A stretch of DNA of 32,792 nucleotides from Flavobacteriia bacterium (GCA_019455045.1 JACFND010000023.1:7142-39933); one strand, 5' to 3'. Positions 24,720 through 32,783 are shown, numbered from the stretch's first letter. Program-made: numbers and translations. The notes: generated from the sequence alone by a model not told the origin.

Positions 24720-26158
24720 ATATCTTCCGGCTTTTCTCTGTTTTCCCAGGCTTCGGCTCCTTTGATATCCAATTCTTCAGGATTGAAATACAGTTTTGAA
24801 CTTTTCCGCTGTCTTTCATAATCCCGCAATGCACGTATTGCAGGTTTCTGAAGCAGAAGGATGGCGATGAAGTTGAGCCATGCCATCAGACCGACACCAA
24901 TATCTCCCAGATCCCATGCACGCCCCGAAGTATTGAGCGAGCCCAGACAGATAGTGAGCAGCAGCACAATCCTGAGCGCAAGCAGTGCCGCCGGATTGAT
25001 CTTGTCTTTGAACATATAATTCAAATTGGTCTCAGCCATATAATAATAAGCCATCAAAGTTGTAAACACAAAAAAGAAAAGTGCGATTGCAACAAAAGCT
25101 GTCCCTATAGACGGAAAGAAACTGTTGATCGCATATTGTGTGAATTCAGGACCGGAATCAACGCCCGGCAATTTGTTGACCAGAAAACCGTCGTTTCCGT
25201 CCCCCACATTGTAAAGTCCGGAGAAAAGAATCATCAGAGCGGTAGCGGTACACACAAACAAAGTGTCGATATAGATTGAAAACGCCTGCACCAGTCCCTG
25301 CTGTGCCGGATGATCAACTTCAGCCGCAGCTGCCGCGTGAGGCGCAGTTCCCTGGCCGGCTTCGTTTGAATACAAACCTCGTTTGACACCCATCGCAATG
25401 GCAGAACCCAAAATTCCGCCAAAGGTTGAATCAATTCCAAATGCACTGCTGAAAATCAGTTTGAATACCGCAGGGATTTCAGAAATGTTCATCCCGATAA
25501 TCACCACAGCCATCAGTATATAACCGCCTGCCATAAAGGGAACAATCAGTTCGGCTGCTTTTGCAATCCTGCGGACACCTCCAAAGATGATAACACCAAG
25601 CAGTGCGGCAGTTCCGATGCCCGAATAGAGCGGATCAATATTAAAAGCAAGCTTCATCGCGGCAGACGAACTGTTGCTCTGAACACCCGGCAGAAAAAAT
25701 GCACAGCTGATCATGGTAATGACCGCAAAAAACATTGCATACCATTTGATTCCCAATCCTTTTTCAATATAATAAGCCGGACCGCCGCGATATTCACCTC
25801 CTCTCACATCTTTATAAATCTGACCCAAAGTTGCTTCAACATAAGCAGTTGATGCACCGACAAATGCGATCAGCCACATCCAGAAAACAGCGCCCGGTCC
25901 GCCGATTGCAATCGCTGTTGCCACACCTGCGATATTTCCGGTTCCGATCCGGCCTGAAATTGCAATCGAAAATGCCTGAAAAGAGCTTACCCCTTTGTCT
26001 GAACTCTGTCCTCTGAACAGTTCCTTAACCATTGTTTTGACCAGTCGGATCTGTACAAATCGGGTACGGATTGAGAAATAGAGACCGGCTGCAATGCAAA
26101 GAATGATCAGCGGAGTGCTCCAAATGACTGACATCAGAAAGTCGATAATTTTGCCCAT
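24716..26158 (-). CDS. AGCS family amino-acid:cation symporter
   Basis: A 480-aa inner-membrane transporter of the alanine or glycine:cation symporter family, which uses Na+ or H+ to take up small amino acids. The hallmark GPGAVFWMWLIAFVGA is near residue 90, and NEAGQGTAPHAAAAAEVDHP is near residue 268. About 11 hydrophobic segments are present with GRIGTGNIAGVATAI in TM3. The C-terminus is a short charged cytoplasmic tail (YNPEE-type). Alanine is the most common substrate in the family, but it cannot be told from sequence alone. It is monocistronic, converging with the yegP-like gene. Upstream to 26407 there are about 250 AT-rich bases without a visible gene. Confidence 0.95.
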   Translation of the reverse strand: MGKIIDFLMSVIWSTPLIILCIAAGLYFSIRTRFVQIRLVKTMVKELFRGQSSDKGVSSFQAFSIAISGRIGTGNIAGVATAIAIGGPGAVFWMWLIAFVGASTAYVEATLGQIYKDVRGGEYRGGPAYYIEKGLGIKWYAMFFAVITMISCAFFLPGVQSNSSSAAMKLAFNIDPLYSGIGTAALLGVIIFGGVRRIAKAAELIVPFMAGGYILMAVVIIGMNISEIPAVFKLIFSSAFGIDSTFGGILGSAIAMGVKRGLYSNEAGQGTAPHAAAAAEVDHPAQQGLVQAFSIYIDTLFVCTATALMILFSGLYNVGDGNDGFLVNKLPGVDSGPEFTQYAINSFFPSIGTAFVAIALFFFVFTTLMAYYYMAETNLNYMFKDKINPAALLALRIVLLLTICLGSLNTSGRAWDLGDIGVGLMAWLNFIAILLLQKPAIRALRDYERQRKSSKLYFNPEELDIKGAEAWENREKPEDI

Positions 26159-26344
26159 AAGGATGAGGTATAAAATTTTAAGCGGTTAAAGTATTTATAA
26201 ATTTCGAAACCAATGTAAAAAAGCTATGATTATTTGAAAACAAATCTGCAGAAAATCGAATCAAAACCGATGAAAAATCAGTTTTTTATTCTGGATTTAT
26301 GTGAAAAATCCTGTTTTTGTACTTGTTAAAGTCGGATTAATTCA

Positions 26345-26373
26345 TTGGATTCTTAAAATATTAATTATTTTTG
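26345..26373 (+). promoter_or_regulatory. Promoter of the small lipoprotein gene
   Basis: TTG (26345-26347), 18 bases, then TATTTTTG (26366-26373), a perfect -7 box with near-consensus spacing. The ATG is 35 bases further on at 26408. Confidence 0.6.
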
Positions 26374-26407
26374 CCGACAATTAAAAACCAAAAAAAATCA
26401 ATTAATT

Positions 26408-26665
26408 ATGAAAAAGATTGCTTTTATCTTTATGATCCTTGCGGGATCACTTGCATTTACAAACTGTTCAAGCGATGACGACAACGGCGGAGCGGATTGT
26501 TTCGACTGTAACCTGATCGTAACTGCTACTTATTGCCATAACGAAGGTGATGATTTCTACACAATGACTGTTGCAGGTCAGACAGAAACCATTCCGATGG
26601 ACGGTGAGTCTTGGGAAGAAATCAAAGCTGCAATGCAGCAGGTTTGCTCAGGTTCAGGTCTGTAA
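26408..26665 (+). CDS. Small Cys-containing lipoprotein
   Basis: An 85-aa lipoprotein precursor: MKKIAFIFMILAGSLAFTNC with lipobox Cys20, followed by an acidic surface-export-like stretch SSDDDNGG, the kind of tract that marks surface-exposed lipoproteins in Bacteroidota. The mature domain has CFDC (a CxxC), CH and a late Cys, so disulfide or metal binding is possible. I do not know the family and no larger domain is visible. It has its own promoter (26345-26373) and a strong terminator (26721-26758), so it is a single-gene unit. Confidence 0.85.
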   Translation: MKKIAFIFMILAGSLAFTNCSSDDDNGGADCFDCNLIVTATYCHNEGDDFYTMTVAGQTETIPMDGESWEEIKAAMQQVCSGSGL

Positions 26666-26720
26666 ATTTCTGAATCGTATTTTTCGGTCTGATTCAAAAA
26701 CACCGAACAATATAAATAAT

Positions 26721-26758
26721 AAACCCTTCGGGAGATTTGATACTCCGAAGGGTTTTTT
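26721..26758 (+). terminator. Terminator of the lipoprotein gene, possibly bidirectional
   Basis: AAACCCTTCGG (26721-26731) pairs with CCGAAGGGTTT (26745-26755) and is followed by a T run. The regulator gene stop is about 90 bases away on the other strand, and the minus-strand side is also T-rich enough to allow use there. Confidence 0.88.
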
Positions 26759-26843
26759 AATTTTTCAATTGTAAAATTCATAAACAAAGCAGCTTTCATC
26801 CTGAATCTTCAGACAGTTGATCTGCCGGATGATACGCTAATAA

Positions 26844-28055
26844 TTATTTCAGTCTGACCCGGTTGTCGATTCCCAGAAGACTGTAAATGATCTTCAGGTG
26901 ATATTTGACCGTATTTTCAGAAATAAATAATTCAGCTGCAATTTCTTTGTTTGATTTGCCTGCCTTGATCAGTTCTATGATTTCAAGCTGTCTTTCGGTC
27001 AGATTGTAACGACTCAGATCTTTTTCCGAATAATTGTTCTTTGCGAGTTCGTCAGTCAGTTTTTCAAGCTCGGCTCTGATTCGGTCATTCTCCTGTTCAA
27101 CCAGTTTTCTGGATTTCCGATTGACTCTGAACAGCTGAAAGAGCACACAAATCAGGATGAACAGTATGATTAAGAGCACTGAGACAAAAATCAGCTTATT
27201 TCTGTCGTTCCTCAACTCCAGATCTTTTCTGGCCATCATCAGCTCTTTTTCAACCGAATTCAATTTGCCGCTTCTTGAGGGCGCATCATAAGAACCGATC
27301 AGATTTGAACCGATGATAAAAAGATTGTATGCATTTTTGTAATCTTTACGCCCAACATAGAAATGGCTCAGCTGTTTGTACAGATTTACCTTATAAATTC
27401 CCATCTTGTATTCGTCAGAAAAATACAATCCCTTTCTGAATGCATCCAATGCGGCTTTTTCATCATTTGTAAATTCAGCCAGTTCTATCAGTTTTATATA
27501 AACCGCCGGCAGATGCTGGGGTTCATTTTTCTCAAGCAATCCGATGCCCTGATTCAGTATATCTTCTGCTTTTTTGTAATTTCCTTCCTGCATTTCTGCT
27601 GCTGCCAGCATATTGTAATAAAAAGCAAGCGTGGTACCGTCCACCAGTTTTAGCCCGTCCGGATTTATATCGCTGATGATGTCCCGGACATTGTCGTATT
27701 TTTGCTGATCAAATTCAACAAACATCTTTTCTATTTTAATCCGGGTCTCAACCTCCTGTTTGTGGTCGGTTTTCATTCCTTCCTGATAGGCAAGATCAAG
27801 ATTTTTTGAGGTGGACAAATAATCAAAAACACGTTTGTAAGTCTGTGCTTTCAACAAATATGCGTGGTATTTGTCATACGGACTGCTGTTGTCTGAGTTA
27901 ATTATATTTTCAAGTTTTATAATTGATTCCTCAAACCGGTTTTCACGATTCAAGTCCTGGATTTTGTTATAAATCACCTTTGGATCAATCGATTGTGCAA
28001 TCAATCTACCGCAGATCAATATCAGGAAAATCAATAATAAATATTTTTTTAACAA
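26844..28055 (-). CDS. Membrane-bound TPR regulator with LuxR-type HTH
   Basis: A 403-aa one-protein signalling regulator. A signal-like N-terminus (residues 4-20) precedes about 250 residues of TPR-like helical repeats outside the cytoplasm (YYNMLAAAEMQEGNYKKAEDI is typical). A single TM at about 288-308 and a charged coiled coil at 310-345 follow. A C-terminal LuxR HTH (residues 352-400) has LTERQLEIIELIKAGKSNKEIA and ISENTVKYHL. The architecture implies that periplasmic binding is passed to a DNA-binding domain without a separate kinase. The target is unknown. The start is TTG at 28055, chosen because it gives a correct signal; no ATG is available there. The gene-free region upstream holds an operator-like repeat at 28307-28337. 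Confidence 0.92.
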   Translation of the reverse strand: MLKKYLLLIFLILICGRLIAQSIDPKVIYNKIQDLNRENRFEESIIKLENIINSDNSSPYDKYHAYLLKAQTYKRVFDYLSTSKNLDLAYQEGMKTDHKQEVETRIKIEKMFVEFDQQKYDNVRDIISDINPDGLKLVDGTTLAFYYNMLAAAEMQEGNYKKAEDILNQGIGLLEKNEPQHLPAVYIKLIELAEFTNDEKAALDAFRKGLYFSDEYKMGIYKVNLYKQLSHFYVGRKDYKNAYNLFIIGSNLIGSYDAPSRSGKLNSVEKELMMARKDLELRNDRNKLIFVSVLLIILFILICVLFQLFRVNRKSRKLVEQENDRIRAELEKLTDELAKNNYSEKDLSRYNLTERQLEIIELIKAGKSNKEIAAELFISENTVKYHLKIIYSLLGIDNRVRLK

Positions 28056-28548
28056 ATCAATTAATTCAAATTAATAAACTGTTTAACAGCGATCTAACCA
28101 TTGACAAACGGCGGTTAGACTGTAAATCATCAGGTTACAGAGCCAACAAAAATAAATAAAAAAGTATAAAAATTTGAATAATTCAGCAGGTTCGGGCTTA
28201 AAAGATCAAATGATGGCCAAATCAGATTAAATTCATCCAACAAAAGCACTATTGCTCAAAACTTCTTCAGCCCCCAATTCGATTGATTTACAGCTGATTA
28301 AACGAGACTACCCTTTGGGTAGTTTGAGAAACTACCCAATGACTACACCAAAATAATATCAGGTAAGCAAAAAAATATTTGAAATTCGCAGTTGAAAGCA
28401 ACCAAACTAAATTTACCAATTTTAAATTATCCAACCGATTACAAGAAAACCTAAACCCCAAATCTTAAAACCAACCTATCTGAAAAAGAGTTTTTCAATC
28501 CGAACAAAAGGATTATAAAAGCTCTTTTTTTTTCAAAATAAAATAAGT
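28056..28548. other. 493-base gene-free region upstream of the TPR/LuxR regulator
   Basis: AT-rich, with no credible frame on either strand. It holds the three-half-site inverted repeat at 28307-28337. I see no tRNA or mobile-element end. It separates the regulator and HRDC genes, which are both on the minus strand. Confidence 0.7.
28307..28337. repeat. Three-half-site inverted repeat, candidate operator or RNA switch
   Basis: ACTACCC (28307-28313), GGGTAGT (28317-28323), AAACTACCC (28329-28337). The middle arm can pair with either neighbour: 7 bp with the left (3-nt loop) or, as GGGTAGTTT, 9 bp with the right (3-nt loop). It lies about 250 bases upstream of the regulator start. Confidence 0.7.
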
Positions 28549-29022
28549 TTAGATTGAATTTAATAATGCAATGATTTCTTCACCATAACGTTCAATTTTC
28601 CTTTGTCCGAAACCTTTGAGGCCAAAGAAATCGCTTACATCTTTCGGCTGTTTTTTCGCAATGGTTTCAATGTCCGAATTTGTAATAATCATAAACAGCG
28701 GCAGTCTCTCCTTTTCTCCCCTCTGACGTCTCCACTCTTTTAAATGTTCTGTAATTTTCTTTTCGTCCGGAAGTAAATCTGCCGAATTCGGAATGATTCC
28801 GGTTTCTGATTTTGACATTTCGTCAATCTGATATTCAACATTCTCAGGCTTTGAATCCGATTCTTTGTAATGAATCAGCAAGGTCCAGAATTTTGATTTT
28901 CCGTCAATAAACGAAACCGAAGATTTGACAAAATTGACACTGTCCAAAAATGAATTGATTTTGTTCTGATCGTTAAAAAAGTGATCAGAATCAAGACGAA
29001 TAACGAATGATCTGATTTTCAT
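28549..29022 (-). CDS. HRDC-domain protein
   Basis: A 157-aa cytoplasmic protein. The C-terminal 75 residues form an HRDC helical domain (LKEWRRQRGEKERLPLFMII, then FFGLKGFGQRKIERYGEEII), a nucleic-acid-binding module found in RecQ helicases and RNase D. The N-terminal 80 residues have strand-helix patterns without a nuclease or helicase motif, as in the stand-alone HRDC proteins of Bacteroidota. The exact role is unknown; DNA or RNA metabolism is a reasonable guess. The ATG at 29022 is the only good start. It is the last minus-strand gene before the toxin-antitoxin remnant. Confidence 0.88.
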   Translation of the reverse strand: MKIRSFVIRLDSDHFFNDQNKINSFLDSVNFVKSSVSFIDGKSKFWTLLIHYKESDSKPENVEYQIDEMSKSETGIIPNSADLLPDEKKITEHLKEWRRQRGEKERLPLFMIITNSDIETIAKKQPKDVSDFFGLKGFGQRKIERYGEEIIALLNSI

Positions 29023-29174
29023 GGCATTGAGTTTAAGCTGTTGGGATAAAGATATAAACCTTAATTCTCAAAAAAGCAGGGAAAAAGCGCTAAAAATTCA
29101 GCGTGAAAATACCGAAATTTTACAGATCCATTTGGCTTGGAAAATGATTAATCGTTTTCAATTCTTATTTTTAT

Positions 29175-29182
29175 TATCTTTG
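29175..29182 (+). promoter_or_regulatory. -7 box of the antitoxin-like gene, seven bases before the ATG
   Basis: TATCTTTG, a perfect TAnnTTTG, ends 7 bases before the ATG at 29190, the same spacing as at the YihY gene. This suggests a leaderless mRNA. Confidence 0.5.
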
Positions 29183-29189
29183 TTTCATT

Positions 29190-29381
29190 ATGAAAACCAT
29201 AACATTAGAAGTTCTGAGTGATAGCGCTTTCCACATCTTAAAGGAGTTGGAAAAACTTAATATTATTCGTTTTCGAAAAAAGGAGAAAGAAAAATCAGCA
29301 AACAAAACAGTAAGTTTTAGTGCTGTTTCTTTAGATACTCAAAACTTCAGATTTAACAGAGAAGAAGCCAATGAGCGATAG
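29190..29381 (+). CDS. VapB-like antitoxin candidate
   Basis: A 63-aa protein, MKTITLEVLSDSAFHILKEL at the start, then a basic stretch (RFRKKEKEKSANK) and a Ser/Asn-rich tail. Its size, its position and an 11-base overlap with a PIN-domain gene match the antitoxin of type II VapBC systems, which binds DNA by its N-terminus and the toxin by its tail. Family membership is inferred from context and the weak helix pattern, not from a clear motif. It appears intact while the toxin is truncated, so it may be an orphan antitoxin. The -7 box lies 7 bases upstream of the ATG. Confidence 0.65.
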   Translation: MKTITLEVLSDSAFHILKELEKLNIIRFRKKEKEKSANKTVSFSAVSLDTQNFRFNREEANER

Positions 29382-29574
29382 AGTTTTTATTGATACCAAT
29401 ATTATTATTTACTCTTATTCGTCAACAGAACGGCAAAAGCAGTTTATTGCACAAAAGCTCATTACAGAAAGCAATTCATATATCAGCACGCAGGTTTTGA
29501 CAGAACAAGTAAAAGCTGGGGATAACTTTTTTGTAACACCAACGGCAACACAAATTCAAACATCCCATTCATAG
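29371..29574 (+). pseudogene. Truncated PIN-domain (VapC-like) toxin
   Basis: The ATG at 29371 overlaps the antitoxin end. MSDRVFIDTNIIIYSYSSTE is the PIN N-terminus with the first metal Asp (IDTN), and ISTQVLTE gives the conserved Glu near residue 45. The family homology then stops: the next 22 residues (QVKAGDNFFVTPTATQIQTS and the last two before the stop) do not look like PIN, and the remaining acidic residues (near 95 and 115 in the family) are absent. Full-length VapC is about 130-140 aa; this has 67. Ribonuclease activity is therefore unlikely. The join at about 29512 looks like a deletion or recombination point. A different 43-codon open stretch follows at 29526-29657. Confidence 0.8.
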
Positions 29575-29657
29575 CTATTTGTAATTGCATTGCCGCTGAT
29601 GAAACTTTATGGTCTCGTTTGGTTAAACCGGGCTACAAGGTTTTCAGCAAATCATAA
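29526..29657 (+). pseudogene. Possible C-terminal remnant of an unidentified gene
   Basis: A 43-codon frame, open from the TAA at 29523, with no start codon and ending at the TAA at 29655. It reads with protein-like composition: FIAICNCIAADETLWSRLVK and then PGYKVFSKS. It lies directly after the break in the truncated PIN gene and overlaps the 3' end of the vWA gene on the other strand by 25 bases. I do not recognise the family; it may be chance. It is recorded because it marks what was joined to the PIN gene. Confidence 0.3.
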
Positions 29658-30964
29658 ATTCTTTTGACATCTTCATCTTTGGTGTCGGATTTCCTTTCGG
29701 CAAACTTCATCGCATTTTCAATCTTGGTTTTAGCCGGTGATTTTCCGTTTACATAATCTGCTGCATATTGTTTCAGCGCATCGGCCATTAAGGCGATTGA
29801 ATAATTCTTGGCGATTTCGTTGTTGGTATTTTTTGATTGAGCGCCGCTGTAACGGACATTTTCTTTTGATTCAATTCGTTTTCCGTCTTTCGTGAAATTC
29901 AGCCTGCTTGTGATGACAAGATTTTGGGAAGTTCCTTTTTCAACCTCCATCAGAATTACCTGCGTCTGTCCCGAATTCAGATTTTCCAACGGGACGCTAA
30001 CTATATTGTCCGCCAAAAATTCGGGTTTGAAACCATAGACTTTCCCGATGCTGAAACCTTCGGGAAGTTCAATCGTAATTTCTGCATCCTTTCCCAAATT
30101 GTACAACAGATTTTCCACTTCACTGATAAAAACTTTCTGAATATCTTTCTCAGCTTCCCCAATGAAATGATTGGACCCGCGGCCGTAATCGGACAAACTT
30201 CTCAGCAAATCAAAATCTATGTACTGCCCAACGCCGATGGTAGAGATTTCAATTCCTTCGTCATTGTACCTTTTGGAATTTTCAAGGATTTTCTCGTGAT
30301 TGGTTTCACCGGCATTGGTCATTCCGTCGGTCAGTAAAATCAGACGCGAATTCATTCCGGCTTTGTGTGCTTTGATGATTTCTTCATAGCCCAACATCAT
30401 ACCGGCATTGATATTGGTTGAACCTGCGGTATAAATTCCATCGATAATCTGATAAATTTTGGAACGATTGGTCGTCAGTTTCACATTTTTCTGTCGCAAC
30501 TCGGCATCGCTGCTGAAAACCACAATCGAAACATTTGCGCCATCGGGCAATTCACCAATAAAAGTTTTCATCGCCTGTTTTACATACTCCAACTTTCCAC
30601 CCGACATGGAGCCGCTGTTGTCTATGACCAAAGAAACATTGACATCCTTTTGGGATTTCGGCAAATTCTCTTTGAATGGCGTCGCAATCCCGATTTGAAG
30701 GATAAATCTGTCCGAATCATCCAGCAGAGAATTGTTGTAATCAATGCTCAGCGCAGGTTTCGTGTCCGTTGGAATTTTGATTTGATGTTTGTGATAATTC
30801 ACAAAATCTTCCACAATAATCATCCGTTCGTTCAACATTCCATGTTCATTGTAGGAACCCAAACCATTGGACTGAAACATCGAATAAGAACCCGAAGAAA
30901 CGCCCAATTGACCAAAACCGAAAATGCTTATTAATAAAGCGGCAAGAAAAAAATTTGTCTTCAT
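29633..30964 (-). CDS. Secreted von Willebrand factor A-domain protein
   Basis: A 443-aa protein with a Sec signal (MKTNFFLAALLISIFGFGQ). A vWA domain spans about residues 107-285: MIDAS motif DNSGSMS at 115-121, the conserved Thr in GSTNINAG near 183, and LLTDGMTNAG with Asp213. It is preceded by a segment similar to the N-terminal part of YfbK-like secreted vWA proteins (ILQIGIATPF) and followed by a beta-rich domain. vWA domains bind partner proteins through a divalent metal; the partner here is unknown. It is divergent from a TM protein and a secreted helical protein (31120-32564) across a repeat-containing gap (31042-31080), which suggests coregulation. Confidence 0.93.
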   Translation of the reverse strand: MKTNFFLAALLISIFGFGQLGVSSGSYSMFQSNGLGSYNEHGMLNERMIIVEDFVNYHKHQIKIPTDTKPALSIDYNNSLLDDSDRFILQIGIATPFKENLPKSQKDVNVSLVIDNSGSMSGGKLEYVKQAMKTFIGELPDGANVSIVVFSSDAELRQKNVKLTTNRSKIYQIIDGIYTAGSTNINAGMMLGYEEIIKAHKAGMNSRLILLTDGMTNAGETNHEKILENSKRYNDEGIEISTIGVGQYIDFDLLRSLSDYGRGSNHFIGEAEKDIQKVFISEVENLLYNLGKDAEITIELPEGFSIGKVYGFKPEFLADNIVSVPLENLNSGQTQVILMEVEKGTSQNLVITSRLNFTKDGKRIESKENVRYSGAQSKNTNNEIAKNYSIALMADALKQYAADYVNGKSPAKTKIENAMKFAERKSDTKDEDVKRIYDLLKTL

Positions 30965-31041
30965 TTTTATTGATTTTTAAATTATGCCACAAGATTAATC
31001 CGATACAAAAAAATTGCTGCTGTACAATCACTTTCCTTTTG

Positions 31042-31080
31042 CTGTAAAGTTTTTCCGTAGTTTTACAGTAGATTTACAGT
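31042..31080. repeat. TTTACAGT operator-like repeats in the vWA-module intergenic region
   Basis: CTGTAAA (31042-31048) is an inverted copy of TTTACAG (31062-31068), and TTTACAGT occurs twice in direct order 11 bases apart (31062-31069 and 31073-31080), about one helical turn. The second arm overlaps TAGTTTTA (31058-31065), a near -7 box for the plus-strand gene at 31120. A repressor site is the simplest reading, but this is inference. Confidence 0.65.
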
Positions 31081-31119
31081 GAAATATTTGAAGTATCAAT
31101 TTACTTTTTAACCGGATAA

Positions 31120-32031
31120 ATGAATGAATTGGATAATTTTCAGCAACTGAAAAAGCGGATTTTGGAAACCTACCAAAAGTCCTATCCGTATTTCAGCGGT
31201 GACTGGAAGAATTTCAGTTCAAAGGACATCCGTCAGCTCATTGATTTAATTGAAATCCAACTGAAAGAAAAGGTCAGCGAAAAGTGGATTTATACCCATC
31301 TGAAACCTGAAAGCAACGATAAACTTCCGAGGAAAGATATGCTGGATATTTTTTCGCGTTTTGTCGGATTTTCTGATTGGAATGAATTTGTGTTTAAAAA
31401 TCAGCCGAAAGAAATTTCTGTCGAAAACGAAATCCGACCCGAAATTCAAGCTGAAAAACATTTAAACCGAAAATGGTTTTGGCTTTTGCTGCTGCCGGTT
31501 TTTGGTCATGGAATCTATTTCGGGCTGAAAAAGGAAACCGAAGTCAGAACAGTTGAAATACAAAATAAGTTTACCAAAGAACCCGTTCCCGACAGGGATG
31601 TAGAAGCTTATAAAGTTTCGGAAAATGAAAAAATTCCGGTCAAAGTGGAAAATTCAAAAATCGAAATCGGTGAAAAAGATGAAAAAATTGTGATTGAAAG
31701 TCCGTATTTTGAGAAAAAGGAAATCGATGTTTCAAAATCAAACGAAACCATTTTTCTGGAACCCGAAGATTATTCGATGGTTTTAAAGAATTATATCCAT
31801 TCAGATTTGAAAGATTGGGAAGACCGAAAAGAAAAATTGGACAAAATTCTTTCCAATGATTTGGAAGTCATCGTTTTGTTGAAAGATAATCTCGGAGCGG
31901 AATATTTGAACAAAAAAGAATTTTCGGGAAAATTAATCGTGCCGACTTCCGAAACCAAAAAAATGAAAATCCTGAAAATAGAAATGAATAATCAGAAACA
32001 AATAAATTTTATCAGAATCCAACAATTATGA
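31120..32031 (+). CDS. One-TM protein with an N-terminal cytoplasmic helical domain, vWA-associated
   Basis: A 303-aa protein. Residues 1-95 form a helical, aromatic-rich domain (KRILETYQKSYPYFSGDWK, KWIYTHLKPESNDKLPRKD, FSRFVGFSDWNEFVF) of a type I associate with Bacteroidota regulatory or sensor proteins but cannot name. A single TM spans about 118-136. About 165 residues outside the membrane follow: a beta-rich carboxypeptidase-regulatory-like part (KIEIGEKDEKIVIESPYF) and a basic tail. The topology N-in, C-out suggests a link between the cytoplasm and the periplasm. The ATG at 31120 is the only good start. It ends in ATGA with the next gene, so the two are translationally coupled; both are divergent from the vWA gene. 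Confidence 0.7.
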   Translation: MNELDNFQQLKKRILETYQKSYPYFSGDWKNFSSKDIRQLIDLIEIQLKEKVSEKWIYTHLKPESNDKLPRKDMLDIFSRFVGFSDWNEFVFKNQPKEISVENEIRPEIQAEKHLNRKWFWLLLLPVFGHGIYFGLKKETEVRTVEIQNKFTKEPVPDRDVEAYKVSENEKIPVKVENSKIEIGEKDEKIVIESPYFEKKEIDVSKSNETIFLEPEDYSMVLKNYIHSDLKDWEDRKEKLDKILSNDLEVIVLLKDNLGAEYLNKKEFSGKLIVPTSETKKMKILKIEMNNQKQINFIRIQQL

Positions 32032-32564
32032 AACGGCTTATCATCATATTGACCTTATTATGTATTTCGGAACTTGTTTTCGGACAGGCAGCCCCCGCTG
32101 CTCCACAGGGAATAACTGCAAATTTCTCCGCCAAAAGCATCGCGGCTTATCAGGAAAGCTCACAGAATAAAATCGCATCCTTTTTTGAATACCTGACTTT
32201 GTATTCTGCCGAAAAAAACAGCGAACTGAAAAAACAAATCCGTGAAAATATCCTCCTTATTACCGATTCCGATATGGAACTCCCGGATTTCACTGCATCA
32301 ACTTCTGCCGAAATTGAATTGGAAACCTTCCTGTCAAAAATCGAAAACCAATCCATTCAATTCAAAATCAAATCTGCCCAAAACTCGGGTGAAACCGGCA
32401 TAAATAGCTGGATAAATTCTTATATTTTATCAGTAACTCAATCCGGCAAAACTTCGGATTTTAAACTGAATCAAACCATTTATTTCACATCCGAAGAAAA
32501 ACAATTCGGTTCAAAAACCAAGTCGGTTTGGGAAATTAAGTTAGGGGATATTGAAATGAGATAA
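32028..32564 (+). CDS. Secreted helical protein coupled to the one-TM protein
   Basis: A 178-aa protein with a Sec signal (MKRLIIILTLLCISELVFG) and a mature start QAAPAAPQG. The first half is helical and charged (YQESSQNKIASFFEYLTLYS, KKQIRENILLI). The second is beta-rich (SIQFKIKSA, SVWEIKLGD). I do not recognise the family. The ATG overlaps the previous stop codon as ATGA (32028-32031), so translation is coupled. With the vWA protein and the one-TM protein it makes a compact secreted/membrane module whose role is unknown. Confidence 0.72.
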   Translation: MKRLIIILTLLCISELVFGQAAPAAPQGITANFSAKSIAAYQESSQNKIASFFEYLTLYSAEKNSELKKQIRENILLITDSDMELPDFTASTSAEIELETFLSKIENQSIQFKIKSAQNSGETGINSWINSYILSVTQSGKTSDFKLNQTIYFTSEEKQFGSKTKSVWEIKLGDIEMR

Positions 32565-32570
32565 TTTTTT

Positions 32571-32733
32571 GTTTCAGGTTTCTGTTTGCCTTCGGCGTTT
32601 CACGTTTCAGGTTTCAGGTTACAAGGCTAATTACTAATCACTAAATTACTTATTACTAATCACTCTTCACTAATTATTTGATTTCAAGCTATCTCACACA
32701 AGGCCAATTACCTGTCATTCTTCACTAATCACT
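32571..32733 (+). repeat. Short direct repeats in the terminal intergenic region
   Basis: GTTTCAGGTT occurs at 32571-32580 and, in a tandem form, at 32604-32620. ACTAATCACT occurs three times (32633-32642, 32655-32664, 32724-32733). Such AT-rich dispersed units are common between Flavobacteriia genes. They do not have the even spacing of a CRISPR array. Confidence 0.6.
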
Positions 32734-32783
32734 TTTGAACCGTTAGTTTTGTAATTTATAAATTTAATAATTGTTTAATCAAA

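Noticed and set aside
29021..29221. A 66-codon plus-strand frame after the HRDC gene
   Set aside because: It runs through the antitoxin promoter and start in another frame and has no features; it overlaps the better-supported 29190 gene.
32571..32733. Possible CRISPR-like array at the window end
   Set aside because: Units are only about 10 bases, unevenly spaced and without constant-length spacers; no cas genes are near.
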